64,000 nucleotides of DNA from Ischnura elegans (taxonomy: Eukaryota; Arthropoda; Insecta; Odonata; Coenagrionidae). Under the pieces are notes generated by a model. The model worked only from the letters and a program-made list of their open reading frames with translations. It was not told where the DNA came from and did no database searches. The translations under genes and the position numbers were made by a program. Position 1 is the stretch's first letter, and every line of letters begins with the position of its first letter. Location of the stretch: contig NC_060246.1 of the NCBI RefSeq assembly GCF_921293095.1, positions 86,363,030-86,427,029 of the forward strand, written 5' to 3'. This document shows, piece after piece, positions 1 to 12,474 of this stretch.

Positions 1-3000
1 CTCTTTAATAATGGTTGAGGGTAAGGGCTTGGAAAGATAACCATGGAGTACGCTGTGTAATGTCTTTATTTGGGATTGATTTATCGGACCGTTTCGGTCC
101 AGTAGGCAGGTAAAATGCTGATGGAAACCTTTTTTGAAAACTCATTTTCTTTACTCAGCCTTTTAAATCCCTCCTTCAGCATAGCTTTCAGTCAATTTAA
201 TTGCATTAAGTCAGTTATGATAATACTATTAAGGAAACAATAAAGTTATGATAAATGTTTAGAAGAAGATGCTTATCATACTTTGCTTATCTTAGAAAGA
301 GATGATCTGTATTTTTACGTTACATTTTAAGGAGGTTATCAAATCACCTATTTGCTTCTTATTCAACTGGGGACCATGAATAGTGAGATTTCAGTTATTT
401 TTATTACTTTCCAGGTTTCGTTTCTCTCAAATGGATCAGCGCAGTATTCGACCCGTTATAGGCATTCTTTCTAGATTTAGATCAAAGTATTTTACATTTT
501 TGTCCCTATATTTGAATCATATATTTGAAGAACGCATAAGAAAAAATGTGTTTATAATTTTACAATCTTTATCAATAGTGTCGCGGTATTTGATTAACCG
601 GAGTAAAAACTATATTTAGTAACTGCAAGCTAAATGTTGGATCCCGTGTGTAAGTTCATTCATCAATTGTAGTTTTAAAAATATAGACTAATTGCATATG
701 TAAAGGGCTCCTGCATATTTGGTTGTAGCCATATAGCGAAAAAATAGACAAATGTCTTACCGTAAGGCAAATACATGTTCGGGTAATCCATAGGTTGGCT
801 ATAACGTAGATGGTACGGCGATTTCTGCCATTTCAACGTTAGTTAACCATCACGGTTAAGTGAGCTGTAAACATCCGGAGTAAGGCACATGAAGGCGTGA
901 TGTATGAGTTGCTACACCAAAAGATGACCCAAGAAATTGAATTTAAAAATATTATTATCTCGTAATCCCCAGCCATCTAGTTAGGTAAGCTGCCAATTAA
1001 ACTTTGTCAGAGGATAACATATAAAAATTGCGTTTTCTCCCTGTGCAACACACAATGATCGAATAATAATTACTTTTTTCTGATTGTACGCCATTTTGTT
1101 CGGGCAACTACATGACCAAAGAGACTGGACGCCTAAAATAACTTTGGAAATCATATTTTATACTATTCACTCCAGAAATCTCGCCGACATAATTTGTGAA
1201 CTACATCCCACCACTCAGCCTAAGCCCTCATTTTCACGGATATCCACCAATGCACAATTTCCCAAAACACGGTCATCCGGACGAACGCGACCCCTTTACG
1301 TCCTAGTGCACCACGAGATCTTTGAAAGGCTAGGGAAGCTTCGTGGGGATGTAGGCAACTTCGTTCAGGTGGCCCGGAGTGCAATTATTTTTCACTGATG
1401 TTAATCGCACGGTACCTAGCAATCTCGCTCTATGGTCTATTCACGAGAAAGGGGACCCCGTTTTTCGAACGGAATTCCCCGGCTCGCATTAAAGTGGAGA
1501 GAAGTCCGAGGTAACCTCAAATGTGCCTCCTGATCTCCCCAAAATGGTCCAGACCCTCCTCCTCCTCCTCTTCTCGGTCACAAAAGAGCGGTGTCCGCTC
1601 TCCTTCCTCACACACGGCAATGGACTGCTTGCCACCCGCAAGAGCGTTCGTTCGTTTTCACAGCACTCCCGTCCTTAACCAACCGCAGTGTGGAATCGAA
1701 GGGCCCGGTCCCTTTATGCCCCAACCACTCCCATAACATTTTCCGCTTTTCCTCTTCTCTCTACTTGGTACTCTGCGTTTCACGTCTTCAATTTTTGAAG
1801 TGAAAATTCTTAATGTATCCTCCGGACGAGAAAGCGAAGGTTCAATGTGATCGTGATACTAGTGCGTAGCCTGGTCCATGATACAGTCTCCTAAAAGAAA
1901 TGCTGAAGCAAAAATTAAGGTTAAGATTATCTAAAAAATATAACCTATGGGTGGTATTTTTTATGCTTGCGAAATACGTAATTTTTATTGAATTTCAAAT
2001 TAAATATTAGAGTATAACTCCAACTTGAAATTATGTAAACTGGTATAAGCATGCATATTAAACGCAATTTGTATATTACTATAGATATTTAGAGATAACT
2101 GTGTAGTATTTCTTTACTGTATTTGGTACTGTATAGTAAATATGTATTTCAATACTTAGTAATACACACTAATATAGATATTTTGAAATAAATTTGTAAT
2201 ATTCCACAGCAATCTGTAATTATTTGTGTGGAATTTTATGTTTTGAAATGTAACAGATTACTGTGAAATTTTACGGAGTCAAGTTACTTCAAAATGTCTC
2301 ATTGTGGTTATAAAAAGAAAAGCCTGAGGATATGTTATATACTACTATGGGTTTAGAAATGAATGCTAAAATTGATGCCTGTTCTATTAAATACCTCAAT
2401 TCTTCCTTTAATTCTGATATGAGACAAGGCAGTTCTTATCCTAGCCGTCAACTTTAATCATGAATAAATTTCATTATATTATATTAAAATTACGTTACCC
2501 CTTTTCCTTCAATATTTGTAGGAAAGGAAACAGGCAGAATTAATTACATAAGTATAGAGTTGAGTTTTTTTGTCAGGTCTCGGAAAAGTCCACGAAGCGA
2601 TAAGTCGCTGGTAATCGGTTATTGATCCTCGTTTTACCCTATTTCACAAGCAGTGGAGAGCAAATTAACCCCACATCAAGTTTGACTTGAACAAGGTCTA
2701 ATTATTTAGGTAGGTCTTTTTCCTCGCAATTGTGCATGAGGCAGGCTGTAACTGCATTGATGTAAAATATCTACAATGAGCATACTAAATGTGTAAAGAG
2801 CTAAAATTACTTGATTATATCGTGCCGAATTTCATGCGTGAACGAGAAAGTGACATTGTAATGCGTGTCATTTCGTAAGTTTTGGAGTGTGTTGAAAGGG
2901 ATTAGTTGCATAGAATGTATTAATCTGGGGAAGAGTTGTGGATACGAAAGGTGGTAATAACCCCGTCGGTGCGGTGTTGCGAGAGAATGCGTAATCATCG

Positions 3001-4039
3001 CTTTCTGCTTGTCAATGACCGGGGAGCGTATGGAGGCGGGACCAACAGAAAAGGCACGCCCCGTTATTATCAGGGCGTCTCCCTCGTGGAAGATACTTAT
3101 AGTGCGGGAATGTAAGAGACAATTCAGGCGTCGAATGAGCAAATCTGAGGGATTTTTTTCATGATTCTTGCTATGTAACTGGATATAAGACTGCACTAAG
3201 CATCGTGTATAACTTCAATTTAGCGTTTAAATATGCCCAACGACGGAATAGAATGCTGTTATCAGTATTCACAAGGAATATGTGCAATATTTATTTCACT
3301 CCGGATATTTCAGTAAAACAATATTATTGGAATAATAGGTAGTTTTCGTAATAGTAACGTTTCGGCTCACGGAGATAATATGAGGTACAAAACACACAGT
3401 ACATGAGAACATAACTTTTATACATTTGAGGAAGAGGTGGGGGAGAATATGAAATGTATGAGGAAGGGATGGAGGGGGTATTAGAATAATTTTGGAAAAT
3501 TGTGAAAACCTTTTATTTCAATATGTCGAACTTCCACAATGTAACGTCTGAATAGGTTGAATTTAAAGCAATATTATGTGAACATAAAACCGAGCGTGTT
3601 TTTTTTTCATTATCACTCAAATTATTATTAATTGAATACACTTTAATTAATCTAAGACAGTAATTCGCAATGAGAAACTGTTTTGGCATTACTAAGTTTC
3701 GAATATGAATAACCATATTGATACCTTACGGCTTTCACGGCAAACGATAACACATATAGAAGAGTGTTAGCGAGTTTTTTTCGATCAGAATTGTCATCAG
3801 TAGGTACATTGTAAAGATGGGAATGCTTTTGATTCTCGTCTTGAGCCCAAGTATAATCCTGGTACGGGCAAACGATGCTTTCATGCTTGCAACATATGGG
3901 TTTTTACCAAGAGGAGCTGTTTTCGAATTCTTCCAAAGACCCCTACACTCAACATCGTTCCACTCCGAACACAAAGGATAATAAGCAAGTGAATATGAAC
4001 GGCAAGTTAATTTGAAAATCAATTAAATAATATCCGTTG
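1..4039. other. AT-rich non-coding stretch, no supported gene
   Basis: No frame here has a good start context, recognisable domain or paired splice sites. A short CCT-repeat tract lies near 1555-1580. A loose AT-rich foldback lies at about 2200-2266, with arms resembling TTCCACAGCAATCTGT and its complement around a loop of roughly 30 bases. A 6-bp GGACCG/CGGTCC hairpin lies near 86-100. The 129-codon minus-strand frame at 2807-3196 is intact but resembles nothing I know and has no supporting signals. Confidence 0.6.
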
Positions 4040-4047
4040 ATTCCAAT

Positions 4048-4411
4048 TAGGGCCGGATTTCCCTATAGGGCTAACTAGGCTTTAGCCTCGGGCCTCAAGA
4101 TCAAAGAACAGTTAACAATGAAGCACTAAACCGAAATCAAGGAGAAATTATACGCATATGAATAATTAACAAACATAAAAATCTATTGGTTCATATTATT
4201 AGTTATGTATACTCGACCTTTTTCAATTTATTGTCCGTACCACATCCTTCATAAAGGTTAGCACCTATCACAACATGTTTCATTTAAAATGTTATCACAG
4301 TAATGTTGTATTCTATTATCCCTTATGTAATATACTAAATTAAAAATGGGAGGTAAAAGGCCCTCTTAGGTGGAATAGCCTATGGACTCTTCTCATCTTG
4401 ATCCGGCCCTG
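4048..4411. mobile_element. Non-autonomous hAT-type MITE with perfect 8-bp target duplication
   Basis: The element starts TAGGGCCGGAT and ends ATCCGGCCCTG, so its termini are inverted repeats with one terminal mismatch. It is flanked on both sides by the identical 8-mer ATTCCAAT (4040-4047 and 4412-4419). An 8-bp duplication with CAGGG-like termini is the hallmark of hAT transposons. At 364 bp it has no room for a transposase, so it must have been moved in trans by a full-length relative. The interior is AT-rich with no meaningful frame. The exact target duplication makes the boundaries secure, and the superfamily call is well supported. Confidence 0.85.
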
Positions 4412-4689
4412 ATTCCAATGCATGCTATTAGATAAACCAGCAAGACTATTTAATGGCGTTCTTTGAATAGGATTTTTGGTAAACCTCTGGTGATGATGCA
4501 GTAAATTTGAACCTGATTTCCTAGTGCATTCTTTGTTTGCGTTTAGGTTAGCTTGCATACTTGAAATGTGTGACACTATTCTCGCGGAAAGATGTTCTTA
4601 AGTATTCTAAAACTTTTGTACCTTCCACTATAGTTCTGGTGGAAATATACAGGGGAAGAAGGCGAATGAAAAAGGTGAATGAATTGATG

Positions 4690-5170
4690 AGAAAAAATCC
4701 CGCGCGACGGGCCTGGATTTACGGTCCTGGTGCCCAGCCCACTTCTCGCCAACAAAATCCCACGGATCTCTTAACGAGGATCCTCCGCGACACTTGCCGA
4801 AGTCGCGCATATATTCGTGGGCCTAGTACACACTCCCATCCCGTTCCACCCTTTGGGGAACCCTGTGTCGCGACCCCCATTCGCCCGCGCGGCCTTAAAC
4901 CCCGTACACGCCAACAACCTATTTCCAACTTGCTCCAATCCCTCCCCATCAACAACCCCCTCCGAAAACCCTCGCCGATTTTTGACCTCTCTAACCCCGA
5001 CCCAGTAACGACTTCCCCCGCCGCTCACCACGGCCCGACGACGCCCTGCCAACAACTTGGGTCACGGTGCCTTGCTCAAATTTCGGCATCGAGGTGTTGC
5101 GAAGGATCTGAGGAGTTTTTAAACACGTCGAGTCGCGTTTTTCAGTGTGATTCGCTGCGCGTTGGTGTAA
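4690..5170. promoter_or_regulatory. CpG-rich patch, possible promoter or first-exon region
   Basis: This block is clearly richer in G+C and CpG than its surroundings, and several frames on both strands stay open through it. The longest is a 208-codon plus-strand frame from 4561 to 5187, probably open only because stop codons are rare in GC-rich sequence. A TCAGTG initiator-like motif occurs near 5143. No convincing ATG plus donor pair was found, so the transcribed strand is undetermined. Confidence 0.3.
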
Positions 5171-5189
5171 ATGTGATGTTTTCTTAATC

Positions 5190-6190
5190 GGATTCAAGCT
5201 TTATTTCGTCGTCATTGAAATCAATTAACCTTTTTATGGAGGTGGAGTTTTTAATGGATGGAATTTTAATAATAAAATCAATAAAATTTATACGAGAGTA
5301 GCGTTGTTCATATGAAAAAGAGGGACTTATTTGAAAAAGCATTGCATCTGAATTATAAGCTGGGATAAGGTGCCTTATTACTTACTGTCCGTATCCGGGT
5401 ATATGCAGTGACATCCTCCCAAATTTTGTAGCTTGTGACTTAAGTTGAAAAACGTACTTTAATATAGCTTGTGAAATAATGTCTGGAAGCTCTGTTGGTT
5501 TCTGAGGTAAATGTGCCAAGAATACACTACAAAACAAACCAGTCCCCCGCCTGTTTCAAGTATATCATGCTTTATTACATTAAACCTACAGCGTACAGCA
5601 ATCTTAATGAAATCGTATTTGCAAAGAAGGCGACTGACTTTTAAGGGTAGGATGTAAGTGGCGAAAGGTGGCGGGGTCGCTCGTTGCACTTTGCGTTTTA
5701 GGTAAAATGGGAAGAAGTTATTTCTCCCGATGACATCCTAGAATGGTGAGTTTATTAGGCATTATTTGAAGAGATAAAACCGGAGTAACGTTTGATACGT
5801 CGCAAGACCTTGCTAGTACACTATTTAACGATTGGCTTACTTGCTGCTGGTATCCTATCAATCTTTTCCATTCTTCCGTTTGATAGATCGAAGGGCACCA
5901 CGATTATGGCAAAGTGGGATTTTTGCAATATCTTTTTCTTGGTAATGTGCAGAACTTACTGACTAAAAGTGAAAAATATCAATTTATTTTTACTTATACG
6001 CATGCGACATAGGTTAGAATGGCAAATCCATCCAGCGCTCCCGTGATCTGGGATTGATGGGCTGGTTCTAACCATAGCATTTGTTTACATTTGTTCATTT
6101 CCATTTAAAAATGTATCCATAAAATTCGATATTCTAGATGAAAAGGAGCATAAAAATTTTAATAAAATCTATTCATAAGTATAACAGTTA
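5190..6190. other. Non-coding stretch
   Basis: AT-rich sequence without a supported gene. A weak imperfect hairpin lies at about 6012-6073, with 8-bp outer arms GGTTAGAA and TTCTAACC and a partly paired interior. It could be an old foldback fragment. Confidence 0.5.
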
Positions 6191-6193
6191 CTA

Positions 6194-6350
6194 ACGTTTT
6201 TCATCACCATCAGAAGTCAGAAATCCTAAGATTGGTTTGATGCATAATGCATATCTCCCTTCCGCTCTCCTACTTACTAGTCTTTTTACATTGACGCATT
6301 TCTCGTCTTTGACAAATTGTTTCATTTCCAAAGATAATAGATAAGTTGGT
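6194..6350 (-). pseudogene. 3' end of a non-LTR retrotransposon ORF2, degraded
   Basis: Read on the minus strand, the sequence encodes roughly KDEKCVNVKRLVSRRAEGR. After one frame slip it continues GCATCAAACCAATCTTAG, which reads A-S-N-Q-S-stop. From memory, insect LINEs commonly end their reverse-transcriptase ORF with ...RAEWRAASNQS-stop, followed by a short untranslated tail rich in TGATGATG. The tail here, ending near 6194, is of that type and closely matches the one at 21507-21567. The copy is 5'-truncated and frameshifted, so it is a dead remnant. The family type is fairly secure, but the clade is not assigned. Confidence 0.65.
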
Positions 6351-8939
6351 GGTTTCATTTTAGCTTGTGGCTGCAACGCAGTGGATACTATCTCCACTAT
6401 GCTTATATCTACTCACATGTTGGACCTTTATGATGACTGTGTGGTTGACACCTTTTAAAATATTTGGCAACAGTTCACATTTTTGTAATTTTCCACCAAA
6501 TGTCAGCTGAAGTACAATATATTTGACCGCCAAGCGGCATTACAAGGTGAGACATGTTGTTCTAGCGTTAAAATTTAGTGGGAAAGTAATAATATCCAAT
6601 TATAAATACCAATTCCCATGAAGTAAAAACTGATGAGGTTAAACATATGCTGTTGTAGTAATTTCAAATCGAAGCCGATCCATCCCCGCATGGTATAGCC
6701 CCACCACTTCCATTTCTCCCTGCGATAGCAAAATCCCTTTTTTTCGGGGCCCCAAGTTGTAGAACTGAAACAAACGAACCCATACACGAGCCCCACATCC
6801 CACATGGTCCAACCATCCGTGCCTTCATCCTTAGTCGCCTTTTGTCCGATCAGCGCCCTCCCCTCCACCCTCTTCCGTTGTCTCCCCTACTCTCTTTCCT
6901 GGCAATCTCTCCCTCAGTAGGAGGGGCGGCCGGCTCGAGTAATTTATTTTCTTTCTCATTTTTATCTTTTAATCCTCTCGGTCCCTACCCTCTCCATCCT
7001 TTGGCTCCGTGTCACCATTCCTAGCGTTTGCTACTCCCCCTCTTCCTCCTCCTTCTCTATGCCTCCCACATCAGGGCGTTCCACTTCCTCCGGACCTACA
7101 AGTCTCTCGCGGGCGCTCGACATCCCTCCCCCGGACAGGTGACTGTGAACTTTTTGATGCCCTTAACATTGATTTTGTTCCCATTCCTTGGATTTTATCT
7201 CTCTCTACATCTGGATCTAGTGTATTTTATGCCACCCATTCCGGCAGGGTTTATTCTCTCCTCTAGTCGGTCTTATATTTGATCTCGTGAGGTCAAGGGC
7301 CTAATGTATTAAATATTTCTTGCGGCTTCATTTGGTAAAAGTTTATGATGTGACACACGAAAATAAACTTGGATATAGATCATCCAGATGACACACATTG
7401 CTGAAACCATAGTCGATGTGGTTTTAATTGTGTCGAATAACAACAAATTTTTATCAAAATATGTTTATAAACCCGTGAATAAATGTTGTGTAAGTTAACT
7501 ATGGTTTATTGAATTCAGTTAGAATTGTATTAATCCTTTTGTGAAAAAATACAAACTCTGACTGGTTTTGGTGCTTATACATTCAATCTCAAGAAGGTTT
7601 GCTAATATTTAAAAAAATGTTGAATGGAAATTCACCAAGAGCTGTGATTCAACGATCTTATCACCTACCTGGTACTTTGAAATCGAGCATTGTCTTATTT
7701 CTCTCCTTTATTAAAAATGTCAATCCTTTCTGCCTTATATAATGGTTCGACGTGAAATTCTGTGATTGGCCCGATTAATTGAGTAAATTACGTGTTTTTT
7801 AACAAGGCTCACACGCATTCACAAAAAAAATTAGGGAACATGGTACCCATTTACCACATTACTAATGTGATGAAAATCCGCTGAGAAGAGGTCAACATAT
7901 GAATTTACGTGAAATACGTCAAATGGTTTCTTTTAATGTTTCCAATATAATTTTTTACTTTTTAAAATAAGTTTTGAACGATTAATTTATGTCTACCATT
8001 CAAAATTACCGTTAAATTTATTAAAATTACACATGAAGAGTGAATATACCTATTTAAAAGTGATTAAAGCGTATGATCATTAAAAAAACTCAAAGAAAAT
8101 ATATTGCGGTAAGTTTAATTTTTTATTCTATAGAATCTCATAATAATCACCGAATTATGGTTCCAAAATAAACATTATTTGAATCAGGCTCTCTTCATTC
8201 TTTCCCACGTTTATAATTTGCTTATGACGTCTGCGTTTGCGAATTTCTCAGATTGCGTTATCGAAGGAATGTAATTATCGTGAACTCATGCATACAGTAT
8301 ATTTTACACCCCCAGAAAAAGTCTCTTTTACCTTTTACAACGGAGGGTTTAGTAACAGGTAACAACGGAAGAGTACGAACGACATTTGCCGTTGACTGAC
8401 ACAAGCTAAGCAGATTCCATTCTAAACCAAACTTCAATTGAATATGTAGTTAAGGTGATGTTTATTTTTAATGCAGTGTAACGTTGTTTTAAAAATTAGC
8501 TCCATTCACAAAACACCGGAGTATCTCGAAAATACCTCTACACACTACGAACTGAAAATTTTGTACATTACTCAAACGCCTATTTTCCTGCCATCTAGGT
8601 CGGAAAAGTGCCTTCAATATTCTTGATCTGAAATTATATATTTTTTCAACCTTCGCCTTTATCAGTGAAAGTTTCCACTTTCACCGTCATCGGTGATAAA
8701 TTTTTATGGTCATCATTTGTTTCGTAGTTATTGTATGCGATGCACTCGCCGATTTGACCTAGTCTTTCGCGCGCACACATGTGCATTTTCGATTTTATTG
8801 TACCATTTTTCTGAATCCCGTTGGTGTGAATGGGGCATTTTATTTTCGTGACAGGGTCTGTTGGCTTTGCTCCTAGGTGAAGGGAAGTAGATCTGAGCGT
8901 TCATTCTAACTATCCCAGTGTAAACGTGACATACTTGCT
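6351..8939. other. Non-coding stretch with pyrimidine-rich block
   Basis: About 6835-7120 is strongly C/T-rich on the plus strand, with CCCTC, TCTCC and CTTCC runs. Overlapping frames there are low-complexity and not credible proteins. The remainder is AT-rich with no gene, tRNA or clear transposon boundary that I can support. Confidence 0.5.
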
Positions 8940-9340
8940 CGAGTTGTGGTGGATATTTCGGAGGCCCTTGTAGCAGTCCTTTTCATTTTCGGTAAATTTT
9001 TACGCCGGTGTTGCAAGGTTTCTTTTTCTCTCCGTTTTTATTATTTCACGGTCCGTCCAAAACCGTGCCGACACATCAATGGGATCAATTTAAAAATCTT
9101 TCGGGCGAAAACTACATGCAAGGTCGTGATTTTCGGCGGACGTGTTGGCGTTGAATTGTTAAAATATGGGTGCCCGAACTTTTTGCAACGTTTCAAAATA
9201 CTAGAGAGGGGATAAAGAGGAGTTGTCCTCGATTTTCTCGCAACTGTCGAATGTATGTCGGGGACCATTTCTTCCGAGCGTGCGAAGAAATCGTGGAAAA
9301 GTTTCCATGACCTTACGGGTGAATAAATGAATGAAAATTT
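8940..9340. other. Locally CpG-richer segment of unknown role
   Basis: CpG dinucleotides are more frequent than in the flanks. Overlapping frames of 89 codons (plus) and 100 codons (minus) are open. Neither has a recognisable motif or flanking splice sites. It could be a 5' untranslated exon or an old transposon fragment. Confidence 0.2.
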
Positions 9341-9578
9341 CAAGCTAAGAACTAGTTAAGTCTACTATATGCCCAATGATTAATAATTTTTTTACTGTTA
9401 ACTGATTACTGTTGACTGCTAACGTTTACTGATTAATAACGGTTTATAATATTTTCGGATGCATTATGCGTCACTGCACTTGAATAATAGGATTATTCAC
9501 AGAAGTGAATATTAAAGATGCTTCTTTTGCTTTAATCACATTCTAAGAGGGATTCCTATAGTGCATTTATGTGAAGAA

Positions 9579-9822
9579 ATGAAGCCTTTTAGAATAAACC
9601 GAAGATATTCGTAATTTTTTAATCGGGAGAAAAAATATTATTTCCTCAAGTAAAAGCATTCTGAGAAGGGTACTTCAAGCTAAATTTAATGGAAAAAATA
9701 AAGGCTTTGAAAATTAGCCAAAGACATTCGCGATTTTGTCAACGGAAGAAATTATGTTTTTACCTCAAGTGTATAAGCAAATGTATATTTTTGGAAAATT
9801 ATTTTCATGGTACTTCCTTTCC
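9579..9822. repeat. Diverged tandem duplication, period about 119 bp
   Basis: A first copy from about 9579 and a second from about 9698 share the order of landmarks AAG(C/G)CTTT, (G/A)AAGA(T/C)ATTCG, a GGAAGAAA-like stretch, CCTCAAGT, AAGCA and GGTACTTC. The copies differ by many substitutions and small indels, so the duplication is old. No coding capacity is apparent. Confidence 0.6.
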
Positions 9823-10424
9823 TCCTTCAAAGAAATCTGACAGGTGCATGTTAAACATTAACATGAGTTATGCTCAAATCTTTAAATAATTCATTTCTAC
9901 CGTTAAGGGCTTATCACTAACTCGAGAACCTGCTGATATAAAGCTCGAATGAGATACCTGAAAGCCTCATTTTCCGGTAAAAGAACCCAATCATACCGAC
10001 GATGATGGAGCTTGAGGTAGTAATCATGGTGGAGTTAAAGCGAGAAGGTGTATGACAATTTCCTCGTATCGCGAGTTCTTATGTTATTTTTTTCCTTTCA
10101 TTACCACCTGCCTACTTTAAACTATATTTGTATCTTGTCATCTTCTTTAGATGCGCATCATTGAAGGTAGGATAAGAGCCATTCCTCTGCTTCAACGAAT
10201 CAAGGATAAGATCAATGAAAAATAACGCTTCATGTTGCTTGTATGGGTGAATACTTCATTTTATTTATGAGACCATACCGACTCGCTTAGCTTAATTGGC
10301 ATCGAATCAAGAGAGGAAAATCCAAAACGATCGAGCATTAATAAAATCAAACGGGATGGTGGAGAAAATAAAACGTTGGGTTCATCGCGATGCAGCCATT
10401 TGAGTGCAGACGTGATTATGGATT
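9823..10424. other. Non-coding stretch
   Basis: AT-rich sequence with no supported feature. It grades into the CpG-rich patch that begins around 10430. Confidence 0.5.
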
Positions 10425-10429
10425 GTGCA

Positions 10430-10722
10430 TAAATATCGATCGCTTTCGCTCCGTCTCGCCACCGCTGTCTCGAGCGAGGCCCGGCGGGAGTTCCGGCCCA
10501 CACGGCCGAGAGCCGTGATTCTCAACAATCCCTCTCAGCCGTTGTCCGAGCGAGGACCCATTTACGTATCCTTTCCCGTGGATTATGCAAATGGCCATGG
10601 CGGAATCGCACGGGTAGTTTCCCAAATGGAGAGAAAGCTGGATGGTTTGCTGGCGGCGACCGGAGGAAAAGTTTGCTCGCCATGCAGCGACGACACGGAA
10701 GATACAGTGTAAGTACATGCAC
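10430..10722 (+). promoter_or_regulatory. CpG-rich patch around a candidate first exon
   Basis: G+C and CpG content rise sharply relative to the flanks. An octamer-like TATGCAAAT lies near 10583. The patch ends just past a strong GTAAGT donor-like site at 10709. This combination is what a promoter plus first exon would look like, but no TATA box or initiator could be fixed. Confidence 0.3.
10626..10708 (+). CDS. Candidate 5' coding exon, partial, unknown protein
   Basis: The ATG at 10626 lies in a CCCAA-ATG-G context, acceptable for an insect start. It opens a frame coding MERKLDGLLAATGGKVCSPC and then an acidic SDDTEDT stretch: 27 codons plus two bases. The exon would end at ACAGT followed by GTAAGT, a near-consensus donor, after which the frame meets TAA, as expected of an intron. 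The frame is also open upstream to about 10425, so an internal exon with an unseen acceptor is possible. No family is recognised. The donor and composition support it, but antisense frames are open too, so confidence is modest. Confidence 0.3.
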
Positions 10723-11759
10723 AGAGAATATAGTGACAACTGGCCGATTCGAGGTTTATGTACGGGGGCGGATACATAGCACAAAACTTTGGAGTCAAGT
10801 CAGATAAGGTTGATTTCCTATTTTACATATAGATAATGACGATAAATTAAAATTTATCGTCATTTTCCATACACATATCTACATGTGAACTGGAAGATGC
10901 TGCTAATTATGTTGAAGCCGGGCATGAAAAGAAATTTTTTAAAAGAAAATCTCGTGCAATTATTTACTTATTAATACGCCAAAATTCCGTCAGGTTAAGA
11001 GAAAAAACTCTCTATATTCCAATTTTGAAGTTAACGTTATCACTTACGTATTAATTATTATTTATTTAGGCACGTCACCGGAAAGGACTCTGTTATAGGA
11101 GCAACATCCTATTAATATTTTCCCATAAATCACTAGAGCGGAGAAGTTTGTGATCATATATCATCGTTAAAAGAAGAATAACCTTTGAGATATGACTGAA
11201 TAGCGATTTGAACTTAGCTGTTGGCGGCAATATGTACTCCAAGGCGGGACCATAGGCGGCAGTTTGCGATTACATCGATATGAATATTTTGGGACAAAAT
11301 TTTTAGTTTATATTAGTCTCATTGACGATATTCTTCAATCCCAAAGTCCAATCCAAAAGTAGCATTCATTCCACGTACTGTTTGGCACTTCATTCTTTAA
11401 TTTAGGTACCTTTCCTTTGCAAAAACCTACCATGAGAGAGCTTTCTTTCAAAATTCATGTATTATAATAGTAATTTATTGGGCTGTAAATTAAGAGGGCA
11501 TACTATGCATGGAAAACCGTAGACCTTCTCTAAAATATATGTATATTGCTTCCAGGCAGAAGATCAGCAGCGTAAAAAATAGATCTGTTACCGCAATCTG
11601 TCGCGGCAATTCATAATTTTCATTTATTAAGGTTGATTCTATATTAATAATTTAAGTGATTTTCATAGATTATGATTTAAAAGTCGACGGAAAATTACTA
11701 AAATTTATACTGATGTAACAGAGAATGGGTTACTTCAATGGAACTCGACGAAAAAAACC
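10723..11759. other. Non-coding stretch with one short palindrome
   Basis: No gene is supported. A perfect 14-bp inverted repeat (AATGACGATAAATT, loop AA, complement) occupies 10835-10864. Weaker pairing extends outward through ACATATAGAT and ATATCTACATGT, so it may be the centre of a small foldback. Confidence 0.55.
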
Positions 11760-11814
11760 TCTAAGTGCTCAACTTAATGCTTGATGGCGATATTTGGTGG
11801 AACTTGGTGACAGG

Positions 11815-12004
11815 AAACATAATCAAAGATACACTATTGTATTTTCCACAGAAGTTCACCTGACCGACCCAGGTTTTGACATTGCATTATGAAAATGACA
11901 TTGAAAATGACATAGTGTAGTGTCATTTTCAAAGGTGTCGTCGAAACTTGGGTCGGTCAAGTAAACTTCTGTGGAATCTACAACAGTGTATCTTTTATCA
12001 TGTT
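11815..12004. mobile_element. Foldback (MITE-like) element with arms of about 86 bp
   Basis: The left arm (about 11815-11900) and right arm (about 11919-12004) are near-complementary over their length. Shared blocks include AAGATACACT, TTCCACAGAAGTT and TGACCGACCCA. A short AAATGACAT-rich loop separates them. An 11-bp direct repeat TCTAAGTGCTC occurs at 11760-11770 and 12009-12019. It could be a target duplication, but it abuts only the right arm and lies about 44 bp outside the left one. The element is non-coding. Its ACCCAGGTTTT core resembles the foldbacks near 21.2 and 31.0 kb. Confidence 0.65.
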
Positions 12005-12122
12005 TTTTTCTAAGTGCTCGTTAACACTGAGGAAGGAATTGGCCAGTCCTGCAGTTGTAAAATCGCGCCCCCGAGGTTTAGGCCAGGGTGAGCTAAAAAA
12101 TTATCGAATTGGAGCGAGTAAT

Positions 12123-12474
12123 GAGCAGGTGTAAATTATTTGTCATTGAAATTATTTACGTCATCATTAAAATTACCGAATTTTTTTGCCTAAGACGTTT
12201 CTTCTCGTTCATATTAATAATTGTTTCTCTTAAAAATTCGGTAACCAATTTTTACCAACTCACGGGTTAATGTTTAGAATGAAAGGAAAACATTTGAATA
12301 AAATTATTGTGTACTGAGCAGGTATGAATTATTTATAGTAGTTAATCATGGAAATCAAAGGATTATTGGCTAAAATGTTTCTTCTCATTCTTATTAATCA
12401 TCGGTGCTTTTAAAACTCCGTTACATAACTAAACCAACCCACAGGTTCAAGTTCAGGATGAAAGGGAAACACTC
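12123..12474. repeat. Diverged tandem duplication, period about 193 bp
   Basis: Copies beginning GAGCAGGT at 12123 and 12316 share an ordered set of blocks: AATTATTT, a TGGCTAA/TGCCTAA-like block, ACGTTTCTTCTC or ATGTTTCTTCTC, ATTAAT, AATTCGGT or AACTCCGT, a CAGGTT or CGGGTT block, and GGATGAAAGG or GAATGAAAGG. Divergence is substantial. No coding frame spans both copies. Confidence 0.65.

Noticed and set aside
4561..5187. 208-codon plus-strand frame
   Set aside because: It lies in a CpG-rich block where several frames on both strands are open. No domain, start context or splice signals supports it.
6012..6073. Possible microRNA-like hairpin
   Set aside because: The stem has large mismatched sections. 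It is more likely a decayed foldback, with no evidence of processing.
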